Source: Monocercomonoides exilis
Lineage: Eukaryota > Preaxostyla > Oxymonadida > Polymastigidae
NCBI GenBank assembly: GCA_001643675.2
Contig: LSRY02000016.1
Span: 310,001 to 374,000 of the forward strand
Direction: 5' to 3'
DNA length: 64,000 nt
Position numbers and translations under genes: made by a program. Under the pieces are notes generated by a model that saw only the letters and a list, made by a program, of their open reading frames with translations, was not told where the DNA came from and did not search any database. The stretch's first letter is position 1. The number at the start of each line of letters is the position of its first letter. Below are positions 32,001 through 44,100 of the stretch, piece after piece.

Positions 32001-35000
32001 GCCATTAAGTGAGCTGGATGAAAGACTTCTTTATCTTGTGCTTCTTTCTGACAAAGTCTTCATCTCTCTGTTTAAAAGACATTTAACAGAAACAAATATT
32101 ATTGACGCAACAATGAAAAAACGATACAAAAACTTTGAGACAGAACTATATCGAAATCTAAGAGGACAGTTCAACACGGAAGTTGAAATGAATTCGACGC
32201 CAGAAGAAGCAGAAAAAATAAAATTGCAAAGAAGAGAATTTGCCATTTCCGAAACAAAAAAGTTTCATGAACAGTTGCAAAGAGAAGAAATGGAAAAGCT
32301 CTTGAAAACCAAAGGCAAAGCTAAGAAGAACGAAGATGATGAAGAAATGGATAATAACTTCATTGAGAGTGTAAAAAGCGAAGTTTTGGTGAAAGAAGAA
32401 AAGAAAGATTCTTCTGTTGTTGAAGAGAGAAAAGAAAATCTTGATGCAACACTGTTGAACAAAGAAATAAGCGAGACTCAACCAACAATCGAAATTCATC
32501 AAATAAATCCAAACGAAAGTTCTTCGTCTTCATCAAGTCTAACATTCAACAAATCAACAGAAGGGCATCAAAATGAGGATAAAACCAGAAACAAAAGTCC
32601 AAAAAATAATGAAACATCGAAAAAAATTGGAACAAGTATTTCAGTTCGCAAGAGAAAAAAGCCGATAAGAAAAGAAAAAATAAAGCAAGTGCACATTAGC
32701 TATGAAACTCGAAGCCAAGATGAAACATCAAAAAAACATGAGGAGAGAGAGAAAGCTAAGGAAGATAAGGAAGCAGTGCAAACTGAGCTTTTGGATGAAG
32801 AAGATAACAAACAAAACGATAATTTGAACAGCGAATCTTCAACAGAATCAATGGATTCAGATTTATCAAATACACCATTCACTCCTTCGGATTCCTCGAC
32901 GCCAACTGCAAGTTTGTCAAGCGATTCTTTGAAGCAGCACAAATCACCAAAACAAGAAAGCAATACTTTTTGCGGGGAAAATACAACTCTGAAGCAGGAT
33001 GATGCTTGCAAATCTGCATCTACATGGAATTTGAGAAGCAGTGATCCGAATGAAACATCGATGATTATAATAAAAAATATCGAAGAATCTAATTCAAATA
33101 ATCAAGACGAAATTCCAATTATAAGTGTCAGCAATATAGAATCCAATATCGCAGACGAAGATGATGGTACAATTGAAAAAGATGAAGGAAATTTTGTATC
33201 AAAAGTTGAACAGGATATTGATTCAGACCATTCTCCAGAAGCAAATGTAGAAAAAATAGAGTTCATAAAAATTCCGGATTCTACAGGCAACTTCATTCAA
33301 AAACAAATTCAGAATTCCGATTGCATAAAGGCTGAGATAACTAAAGAACCAGAAGACAAACCAGTTTTGAGTATTTTTGAAGATGAAAATAAGAACACAG
33401 AAAAGGAAGTGACAATAATCGAATCTAATACAAGTGAAAATTATGCATCAGGGCAAGAAATTGAAGACAATAATTTAACTTCAACAGTGATTTTGAGCGA
33501 AAATGAATTAAAAATGAAAGACGAATCCATAAAAGTAACTGATAGTCGCGAAGAACAAAAGCAGACATCAATTTTTAGTTTATTACAAGACGATTCCAAT
33601 GAACACAGCTGCGATGCGTTTGATCTTCTTGACGCAAAACCAACTGATCAATCACTTAAAGGCGGAATCTTGACGACTTCGCAGAATGTTCGTCAGAAAA
33701 ATTTTGAAAAGGAAAGTGATTCAAAGTCCTGTCCCATCGAAATTGAAACAGAAGATGAAGATTCTTCAGAGGCATCATCGAATTATGACAAGGGCATAAA
33801 AACTCGAAGCAGATCAGGAAGGAAGAGGAGAACAAAAGACAGGAACTTTCCCTCTGATGTGAACACGCATTCGGATCATGTCGTTCCTCCTAATAGAAGT
33901 TTGGGTGGAGACTCTGATGGTAATTATTCTGAAGAAGAGAGTGAAATGACAGAAAACACACATAAACGAAAGAAAAGTAAGCGAGGCCGTAAACCGAACA
34001 AAGCTAAAGTGCAGAATGAATCACATAATTGCAGATCGATTCCAGAGCCACATGCTTCTCCCAAAAATAAATCTCTTTATACATCCCTGTCTCCTTCAAA
34101 AAAGACAACATCTTCAAATAAATCTGAAAAAGGAATACATTCACCACATTCTATTTGTCGGTCGCCTGCAAGCTCTCCTCTTCTTTCCCCTCACTCTCCA
34201 TTATCACCAATCGTTTCTGGATCAGTTTCTTCTCCTAATTCTCCTCATTCTCCTCATTCACCTGATGCACCTCGTGCTTTGTATCCTCAATACACTCCGC
34301 GCACTCCACGCTCATCTCAAAATACAAGTTCGCCAGCTGGATCTCCACAAACCCCAACTTATTCTCCTCGTCGCGTTTCAAGATCTCCTCGTTATTTAAG
34401 CAGTAACCACTCAATTTCTTTTCGCCATCAACCCGATGATTTCTCGAGTTCAATTCATCACAAGTCATCAATTGGAAACGAAGAATCTCAGCTCACTCTC
34501 CGCCAACGTGCAATGTTAGAAAATAAGCTTACCAAAACCAAAAATTCTGAAAGCAATCACAAATCTAATCCATCTGAACCAATTATTTTAATCGATGATG
34601 AAGAGACAACTCCAGAAAGTCAGGCAAAAACGGTGGAAAAGGCAGAATCTGCTCAAAGAAAGTCTCGTAGAGCCGAGCATCAACATTTCGGTTCACCTCA
34701 AAGCCCGAATCAAGAATTTAATTCTAGCGTTGTGAATGTTGCTGAAGAGCCTTATTCTCCGCGAGAGAAAGGAAACCTGATGAAAACAATAGAACATGAT
34801 AATGATTTTTGCGAAAATTTCGGTGATGATTCGAAAGACGAAATAAATAATATTTCACACGAAATTCGAGAATCTACGGAAGGAGGTGGAAAAAGTGGAT
34901 ATGAGTCAGACGCTGAATTATCAAATGGAGACGATGAAAAAGATCAAATTCAAAATTATGCTTCCAACGACAATATTACATCACATGGAGAAATAGAAGA

Positions 35001-38000
35001 ATTCAATTCGGCAAACACTTCAAGTGATGAAATCAGCTTAAATGCACAAAATAATGAAGACAGTTCTTTGGGAGAATTTTTAACCTTTTCAGAACAAAAT
35101 GACTTTGCATTCTCAAACGAAAAACAGTTTGAAGAAAATGAGGAAAAGCAAGAAAATGAATCATTTTCAAACAAAAGGAACTTATCAATTAGAAAGCATC
35201 TAAATATTCCAAAATTTGATACTTCAATAAATTTAAAGCAGATTGGAGATTCTGCAATCAAGAATTCGCTCACGAAATATTCAGATTCATCAACTGTAGA
35301 TTCAGTACAGCAAGATCAACAGAATAATCCAATTTGTAGTGAAGAAAACAATAGTGAAAACGCCCTAGATTTTAGTCAAGATTCAATAAGGAATAACGAA
35401 GAATCAAATAAATCATCTAATTCTTCCGAAGATACAAATAACTTAGAAAAGAAAAACAACGACGGAGAAAAAATTAACGAAAAAGAATCAACAGATAATT
35501 CGAAAGCAGAATCACAACTATATGCAGCGGGCTTGGACAAAAGAAAAATATCACCAAATAAGACCAATCTGTTGCAAAATGATGGTTCGTTAGCCGGTTC
35601 AACACATTCTGATGTATCTTCATCAGCTCAGAAGAAAATTCTTCCTACGCGTCCTTCGCCGCATCAAAAAGCAAATCAAAGTTCTGAATTGGATTCGTTT
35701 CATGTGACTCAAGCACCACTTTCAAAAACTTTCAGCTTTTCGAATTCGAAGCACATTAATCAATCTTCGTCACAACCTTCAAGCGAATCAAGCGAAAAGA
35801 AAATGGAATCCTCATCATCTCATTCACAAATAAAACCGAAAGAAGTTAAGGATTTGCAATCACTATCTGCGTCAACAACGGGAGTTGAACAACGAGCAAC
35901 ATCTCAGTTGATGCAGAATGTTAATGAACAAAAAAGCGTATTAAAACCGAAGGGAGTCGAAAAAACAATAGCTCGTAAAAGGAAACCAGATAGAACTGAA
36001 AGTGTTGATTCTGCGCAAAAAGAAGAGAAGAGCAACCAACATTTTCCCGTTACAAGGCTTTCATCTTCTTTGCAAACGAGAAGCGAGGCCAGAACTAAGT
36101 TTGAAGAGAGCAATCACAAACACTTACATGATGAAAATGACATAGCCAAAAGCACAAAAGATTCTGATGGCGAACATGAAAGCAATCAAAACAAGGAAGT
36201 TGAACATCCATATCACACCAGAATTAGAACAAGGAAAGCGGTTGCAGACTTTCCAGAATTTCGAACTTCTTCATTATCTCAAACACTTTCAACTCCGTCA
36301 ACCTCAACTTTTCTGGCAACGCAAGAGGATGCAAATTCAACCTCTTCATACGAAAGCCTTGACACATCCAAAGATGAGCAAGAGGAGAAGCATGCTTATG
36401 AAATTAGGCGCTCAAATCCAAGACTGAAAAGAATTAAAAAAAGTCAATTTAAAGTCAAACATATTGACATGCAAACGATAAATTTTGATCCAGTTGGAAA
36501 TAAATTAAAGGAAGCAATTCGTTTTCATCAATCTTCAAGCGAAAAAGATAACACATCAAAAGAGGACAATCGAATGGAAAGTGAAGAAGAGAATAATGAA
36601 ATAGTCAATAATGTATCATTGATGGAAGAAAACAAAAATTATCAGAATAGCTTTCCAGAAATATTTCAGCAATCATATCCAGATTTTGAATATGTTGAAT
36701 GCCAGGAAGAACCTGATTCATCAACAGACCTCGATACTATTTCTCCACATTATTTATTCCCACAAAGTAAATTCAAAAAGCTATTTTTTGGAGAAAAAGC
36801 TGAAAACACTCTAAAAGTTGAATCTTCTCAGTTTCCAAAAAGCAATACGGAAAATAATGAGAATCCGTTGTCTCATTCATTGTTTGAACATATTGATGCG
36901 AATAAATCTAATTTAGCTCAAGAAACATTTTCTAAAGAAGACAAAAAAGCATTTCTTGATAAATCATGCACTTCAATAAATCATTTGAACAAGGCAGATT
37001 CAAGTTCAATGAATCAGTCACTTTCTTCTGTTTCTCCTCCAAAGAGTTTTTTCCAAATGTCTCCGTCTCCAATGATTTTATTTTTCGATTCACTTGACAC
37101 TTCAGAGAATCCGTTTCTTTATTCTCGTGCTGCTGCAATCATTCGTGGTTATCTGACACACGAAGGTTATTATCGCGTAAAGCGTTGTTTTGATTCATCA
37201 TATACTGTTTTTTCAACTGCTGCAATGCCAGCTTCTTTGCCACTTGTACCGTTGCAACGAAATAATTGCGATTGCGGAATTTTTATGTTGAAGGATGTTG
37301 AAATGTTTGTAAAAGGATGGGTGAAACAACAGGAAATCGAACGAGAAAGAAAAGAACTGATACAAAAGGCTAAACTTGAAAACATGACAAATTTGTTAAC
37401 GAAATGTTGCAATTATAATGCAACATCAGAAATCTTAAATGTTGAATCAAAAATGGATGAAATGGACAGGTCTCCATCTTCGCCGTTGATGCCGCCTGTA
37501 ACTATAGCAAAGGCAAAACTTTTGAATGTTTCATCATCTGATCTGCCGATACGACCTTCGATCTGTTTGGACTCAAGCGTTGGATCAGAAACGATCGATT
37601 CATCAGATTTGCGATCACTTTTTGCGCATGGCATTGTTTTCTACACAAATGGAAAGATTAAACTCGTCAAAGATCGTTTAACAGTCTTGAATGAAGCAGT
37701 GAGAGAAAAAGAAAGGAAAAATGAAGTGGAAAGAGAACTACATCGAAACACAGAGCTTGCAAAACAGTCTGAAAAAAGAAAAAGGACGAAAAAGAAGAAC
37801 GAAGGAGGAAAAGAAGATTCTGAATGGAAGGAAGCGAAAAAGAAAAAGGCAGATGAAGAAAACGAAGTGCTTCCTTCAACGTATGTGGCTTCATCTTCTG
37901 CATTCGGAGAATATGAGAGAGTGGAAAGAGGGTTGATTGAAATGGGATCTTCTCCCGAAGAATGGTTTGGATTGAGAGAAGCATTTTTGCTGAGATTTGA

Positions 38001-38205
38001 TTTGGAGGATTTGATAATGCTTTTTGCAATATTGGAGTACGTTGATGGCAAAAAGAAGAACATGTTTTGTGACAAAAAGGGGAGATTGATGCGGTGGATG
38101 TGGTTAGAGATGGACAGCGTTTGCATGCAGTGTGGATGCATTGACGATGGAATGAGTGCTGGTGGGCTAAAAAATAGAAGAGGTGTTTTCTGTAAGTTCG
38201 GATAG
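20043..38205 (+). CDS. ULP2: Giant SUMO protease, Ulp2/SENP6-7 type (C48 family)
   Basis: Cysteine protease expected to remove or trim SUMO chains in the nucleus. I place the start at ATG 20043 with a 22-nt coding mini-exon, a 127-nt intron (20065-20191) and one 18-kb exon, giving about 6,011 residues, ending in TAG. The intron-less frame upstream of 20192 has no ATG before it. Catalytic blocks: LTVRDVERLRQG and GRWLNDNIITFYIRYL (~28837-28920), IHVFNTFFFKYM (~29160), RVRNWTKK then IPINEDNHWSLAVVC with the catalytic His at 30934 (~residue 3589), ILFFDSLD with Asp at 37087 (~5640), and PLQRNNCDCGIF with Gln at 37255 and Cys at 37273 (~5702). The order and wording match SENP6/7 rather than Ulp1. 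His and Asp are ~2,050 residues apart. The N-terminal third is Ser/Pro-rich low complexity. A SUMO-interacting-like PIILIDDEE lies at 34579. The size is extreme for the family (about 1,000). Confidence 0.92.
20065..20191 (+). other. Predicted first intron of the Ulp2-like gene
   Basis: 127 nt from GTTTGC to TTGATAG, AT-rich. Splicing joins AAA-C to TT-TTT in phase, linking ATG 20043 to the long exon. This is inference from frame and splice consensus. The alternative is a later internal ATG with no intron. Confidence 0.55.
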
Positions 38206-38674
38206 GAACTGAAAATGGTTGTTGTGAAATTAGTATTCACAACATGATTAATGTTGTAATTAAATTTTCCGTTTCTTCAACAACAATCTGTTTTTAGAAA
38301 AGCTGAATGGACTTTGGATGTCAAAGCTATTCAGAATTTTCAATATTTTCATTTTTATAATTGAAATTTACAAACTTTTTAGTTCTTTTGGATTTGTGAT
38401 CATTTAATTAATGTTCGTAAATTCGGGGTAAATAAATTTTTATCCGCATTTAAAAGAACATGACTTTATTTTAAAAATATTCGTTTCTTACATAAAAAAT
38501 TTTATAAATGCCACCTCTTTATCATTATGGAATTTGATTTTATTGATTTCAATGATCTTCTTCAAATTACATAGCTGTAACAATTTTTTAAATAAAAAAA
38601 AAAAAAGCGAAGGTTTGAACTTAATCCAATTTCATATTATCAAATAAACAAAAATCTATTGAAGTGCAATTTAT
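38206..38674. other. Convergent intergenic region
   Basis: Tail-to-tail spacer between the Ulp2-like gene (+) and CTR9 (-). Candidate poly(A) signals: AATAAA at 38431-38436 for the plus strand, and TTTATT at 38670-38675, overlapping the CTR9 stop, for the minus strand. It also contains a poly-A run near 38594. No gene seen. Confidence 0.55.
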
Positions 38675-41600
38675 TTACTGAGTTTCCTCAGCTTTAGCCG
38701 TTGCATCTTCGCCTTCTTGATGCGAGCTTATGTCTGTTTCTCCAGATGCCTCCTCGCTCTCATAAGGAGATGCTGGTTCTTCTTCCATTTCCTCATCTTC
38801 CATTGGCATTTGATCTTCTTCTTCCTCAGGTTCTTCCGATCTTCTTTTCTTATTTCTCCGTTTTCTCTTATTTGTCTTTTTCGATTTATTCCTGCTTGAT
38901 CCATAATCTTCGTCTGCTGACGTATCGTCCGCAATTTGATCAGTGTCTTCGCTATCTTCATGTCCCTTTCTTCTTCTCTTCTTCTTCTTACCCTCACCAG
39001 CGTCTCTCCTGCGCTTTCGTCTTTCAGTTCCTTCTTCACCTGCATTCTCTTTCATTGCCTGGTTTGTTTCCAGCTCTTTCCACCGAGCTCTCAACTCCTT
39101 CATTCTCAAGTCGGCTTGGAGTGCTCTTTCATTTCTTTCTCTTTCTTCTTCTTCTTTCTTCTTCATCTCTTGCTCTTTCTCGCTGTCGATAACTCTCATT
39201 CTCTCCAGCTGTTCTTCTCTTCTCTTTCTCATTGCTTCAATCATCTTGTTACTCTTTTCCTGTGCCAGCGACATTGCCGCTGCTGCGATAACCTGCAATC
39301 TTTTGATGAGACGCTGAGCCTTTTCAATCTGAGCAGCAATACACAACAGGACGTGAGAAATCAACGTTGGTGGCAGATTCAAAGGTCCAAATGAAAATTC
39401 TGGAAGAGAAGAAAGATGATAAAGTTTAGTTGCGTTGGTGGATGAGTTTTGCATTGAGTTCAGAGAAAGAATAGATGTTGACGATGTGTTTCTCTCTTCT
39501 TCTGTGCTGGGCACCAAAGAAGAAACATAAAGAGCAGTTGAGGCTGAAGTGGTGTAATGAATCATATCTGCAACATTCAAAATCTCTTCAAAGTTATTTC
39601 GAGGCAGTTTAATCACTTTTCGCTTTAGCATTTCTATATCTGCTCGTGCAGATTCACTCCCTGGTCTTGCGAAGTCGCTTCTTCCTGCAATTTCCTTTTC
39701 TAATTCTAACTTTATGAGTTCTAAAGCAGAGTTAAACCAATGCTGAGCATCATTAAGATCATTTGCTGCACCACACATGCGAGTCCAACCACGCCCATCT
39801 CTGTCGACAAGAAGGTAGATGGAAGGTAATTTGTCTGAAGAAGCAGACGCAGAAATAAGTTTTTGTTTTGCTTCAGCAACAGCCTCTTTATTGTCTCCAT
39901 CGATAATCATGATGTTATCTGCATCAACTTCTTCCTCCTCGCACTTTTCGCTCGAAGAAGCAGAATCTGCATCATCAGTTCCTTTTTTACCATCTTCATT
40001 GGCAGATTTTTTTTCACCTTCGGCTGTTGCAGATTGTTTGTTTTCTGGTTTTTTCAAAACCATTTTCGTAAGAGCAGCATCAATCATCTTCTGAGCGCAA
40101 GTCAATAAAACAATAGCTGTATTATATTTTGGTGTGATAGCATTTGGGAAGTTACGAATAGTTCTCAATGCAACTTTTCTGGCCTTTGACCACTCATTCA
40201 GTGCGCAATGAGCTCGTACGAGTTGTGTGAAAGCTGACAAATCTCTTCCAAAAAGAGTTCTTTCGAGAGCATTTGACAAAATTTGCACAGCTCCCCCTGG
40301 CTGGTCACCTTCAATCATCGCCATAGCAATGTTCAGTTGCATGTACGGTGGAGGAAACACAAATGGAATTGGTATTGGAAGTGTAACAGATGACAGCGCT
40401 TCTTTGGCACGTGCATCTCCTCTTGAGCCAAGCAACATGGAAGGTGAAAGTGAAGTGGTAATTGGTATCATTTTGATGGCTGGTGGCTTTTTCTCGGGTG
40501 GAATTGGAGCAAACTGAATAACACTATCCCATCCAAATCCTCTTGTTGCTATATTTCCGCAACCAACTCCCACAGCCATTCCACAATTTGTGTTTACGCG
40601 CCACAACACGTTCTTTGCAGCGAAGTCGTTATCTTTTTGTTTGGAATCAGAAGAAGTTAAAAAGTTGCTCTTTCTTGAGCCTTGCATCGAAGAAAGACGA
40701 GACGAAAGCGATTCTCTTATTCTAATGAAGGCATCAAGTGCATGTCTTGCATGGCCCGTCAGAACTAGGCAAACAGCGGCACCGTGTGCAGCGATTGTAT
40801 TTGTGGGATCAGCACGCAAAACATCCATAAACATTGTGAGTGCATTCTTTAAGAGCCCTTCTTTCGATCTCTGTGTTCTGGAAGCTGAGAAAAGAGGAGG
40901 GATGATTGGAGAAGAAGAAAGCATTTCCAGCTGTGCATCTTCTGGCGCTTGCGAAGTTTCAGAAGATGATGAAGCAGAATTTTTCGTTGATTTTTCTTCC
41001 TCTTTTTTAGCTTCCTTTTCGTTTTCTTCTATTTCCATCTCTCCTTCCTCTTTATCGTTGTGAGACTTTGTCTCAGTCTCTGATGGATTTAACGGCTCTG
41101 GAACAGTATTTTCTTTTTCCTTTTCCTTTTCTATTTCATTTATTTCATTTTCTTTGTGTTCCTCATTTTCGTTCATCTCTCCTTTTTTGGATTCTGTTTC
41201 CATTTTTTTTCTTTTCTCATTCGCTTCTTGAAGCTGGCCCAAGGCCATTGTTGCTGAGGAAGGCGATGCAACACACAAAGCATCCGTCATCGCATTCAAA
41301 GCCAACCCACAAACAGAATAAGAATTCCATCTCTTCCCGTGTTTCTTTTCCTCAATCTTCATTGCCTGCTTGAAATATTGCGCTGTGCCAATATCATCTC
41401 CTCTATCAAAGGCAAGCTGTGCCAGCAGCAGCTGTGGATCGACCATGTCAGGATGCGCTTCTGCAGCCATTCGAGCTTCACGTTCAGCTGCAGCAGGCAT
41501 CTGCAGCATCCGATAGATCTCTGCCAGACGCATTCGCGAGGCCAGATGCGTTGGGAGTGTCTGAAGATTCTGCTGCAGAGCAAGCACCGCTTCTGGAATT

Positions 41601-44100
41601 CTGCCAGTCGATTCCATCAGAAGCGCAACATTATGAACACAAGCTGGTCGAAACAGCTGAAGTGGGTTAGTCACACCGGCTTTTTGAAGGATCTCTTCTT
41701 TTGACAGCTGAGGAGGATTTGATTGCGCTGATGCTGATTTTGCTGAAGAAGAAGCAGACAACTTGGCATTTGCGGCTTCAATGGCTGCAGTATCTACAAA
41801 CGGGCACAGCGAAAGCGCTTTGCTGTAAAATGTCTGTGCTTCGTTTATACTGCCCATCAGATGATGCAACGCTGCATAGTTGTTATTCAGTTGAATCAAA
41901 GGAAGTCCAAACAATTCCTTTTCTTGCTTGTCATCTTCTTCATTGCTCTTCTGTAATTTGCTTAGCTCTTCTTTCATTGATGCCTCCTCCTCGTCGCTGA
42001 TAATTACTGTGGATGGATCATCAAGCATATCATCTTCAGCAACTCTTTCTTTGTTGTCTTCCGGATTTCTGTTTAAATATTGCTCTCTCTTCTTCTGTTT
42101 TAATGCGAGTGCAGTTTCAATTACATTGATTCGCTCATTCCTTTGCAGACGGACCTTATCTAACTCAAGTTTTTTGGCTTCAAACAATGCATCTGCTGCA
42201 AGAACGGAATCTCCCAATAGCGTAGTTGCGCGTTGGGGATCGGTGATGCGTATCAACGAGGCAAGCTGTGCAGCTGGGCGAAAGTCCATTCTCACAAGCA
42301 TCTCCAAAGTCAACCCAGAATCAGTGGAAGAAACAGAAGCAGAAGCTGCAGGTGTTGTAGTTGTTGATGATTGCTTTGCGGCAGCCAAGGTCAGAGCGTA
42401 GATCTTTTCTCTGATGAGCAACAGATCGCTTTTGTCTCTCTTCAAAGCATCCAGAGCATATGCAAATGCAGACAATGCTTCCTTTGAGTGGTCGATGCCA
42501 AAGTGAAGGGCTGTCCGAGCAAAGCATGATGCAGCCTGTTTAAAGTTCCCTTTCTTCAAGTGCAATTGGCCAATGAAAAATACACAAAGCATGTGGACAT
42601 CTCCTTCTGGGACACGTGAATGTCTGCTTGACATTGCACTTGCAGAAATAGCAGCCTTTGCTTCGGCTGAAGAAGAAGACGATGCGCTTGCAGAAGTTGC
42701 GCCAAGCCTCAGTCTGGTTATCAGAGTGTTAACAGCAGAATCTGGTGAGTCTTCAATTTCAATTTCCTTCATTCTGTCTCCATCGCGCACTCTCTTTCTC
42801 AGTTTTTCTTCACCTGTTTCCTTCTCGTCAATATGATGTCCCAGCCTTTTCCTCTCTGCAATCCACAGCCTATTCGAAAAGACATAATATTCAAAAGCCA
42901 AGTCAAACTTGCTTTGAGCATGCAGCACTCTTCCTAGGTGAAACAATGCCTCACTTTGAATCGAATGAGACATTCCACAGGCTTTGAAGTTCATCAATGC
43001 CATTTTATAACCTTCTGTCAGTTTGTGCTGATAGAAAAAGTGAGAAGCAATTTCATTCTTCACAACACGGTTGCTTGGAGAAACGTCCATTGCTCGCTTG
43101 AACGCAAGGACAGCAGCCTTCACATGATCCTTGTCTGTGTCATAGTTTAATTTAATCAAGCCTAATCCAACATATGCTTCTCCAACATTTGGATCCAGCT
43201 CAATCACTCGTTCAAAACATTTCCTTGCTTTTTCAATCCTTCCCAATTTGTAGTAGCATTGCCCCAGCCCCAAACGAATGCGCGGAGATGCCTTTTGAGG
43301 ATACAGCCGTAGAACATCTGCATATGTTTGAAGAGAAGCGAAATAGTCGCCTAGATAAAATTTCACATTCGCCTTTTCAGCAAATAAATGATCATGAAGC
43401 AAAAGTAAAAAATGCAAACTGATGTTTGCAAACCTGCATGGTAAGTGTAAGTTCATTTCTATGTCCTGCTTCAAATACTGTTTGAAGATCTTTATCGGCA
43501 CTTCGATAATCTCCTCGAGCAATTTTTACAAGACATTTCCCAATCCAGCTGAGATGATGAGAATGATCAATTTTATCAACTTTAGTGTAAATCTTATTCG
43601 CTTTTTCTGAGAATCTTTCAAGTTCCCGTTCATTTGCTGCTGTAAACATTTTCTGAGTATAATATGCAGCAAGAGATTGATATGCGGCAATGCGCATTGA
43701 TTTTGTGCCACTTTTTTCCGAATCTTAAATACATACAAAAACACATCACAGTTTACAACAAAAGCCAATTAAAATGAACAAGGTGCAAAATATAAACCGG
43801 GATCAGGAGCAGAAAGAATTATGTCGCAGAATGCCTCAGGGCGACCATGCGCATAATACTCATGCTATAAATTAAAAACAGTTAAAATAAATATACACAT
43901 AATATAGATACAAGATGATCTCTTTAAAATGAGCATTGAAAAAAGTAACAAACAGCAAGCTCCAGCCATGTATCAAGGGGAACTTGTTGAGATTTAAGAA
44001 ACTGCACAACAGGCTCAACTTGTTCTGGAAGCTTATTTGAAGATAATACTGTAGGCTTTAAAACGTCCTTTGTGGGTATAGTTATAATTCTTGAATTCAT
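38675..44100 (-). CDS. CTR9: CTR9, TPR subunit of the Paf1 complex, four exons
   Basis: Scaffold of the Paf1 elongation complex, which travels with RNA polymerase II and promotes histone modification. Spliced model: exon 1 44100-43954 (49 codons from the ATG), exon 2 43864-43798, exon 3 43723-43434, exon 4 43372-38675 with stop TAA, about 1,733 residues (human 1,173). Introns of 89, 74 and 61 nt have GTTTG/GTTTA donors and AG acceptors, and all junctions keep frame. Matching features: an early PLDTWLELA/HEYYAHGRPE segment, QSLAAYYTQK, then many TPR repeats such as GLGQCYYKLGRIEKARKCF and the following ELDPN, and QSEALFHLGRVLHAQSKFD. The C-terminus (~38690-39300) is strongly Lys/Glu-rich coiled coil, as in CTR9. 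Extra length comes from charged inserts at about 39900-40030, 40970-41220 and 41930-42060. Confidence 0.93.
43865..43953 (-). other. CTR9 intron 1
   Basis: 89 nt with donor GTTTGT and acceptor TTTATAG, phase 0 (LELA to HEYY). Supported by continuity of the CTR9 N-terminal homology on both sides. Confidence 0.82.
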
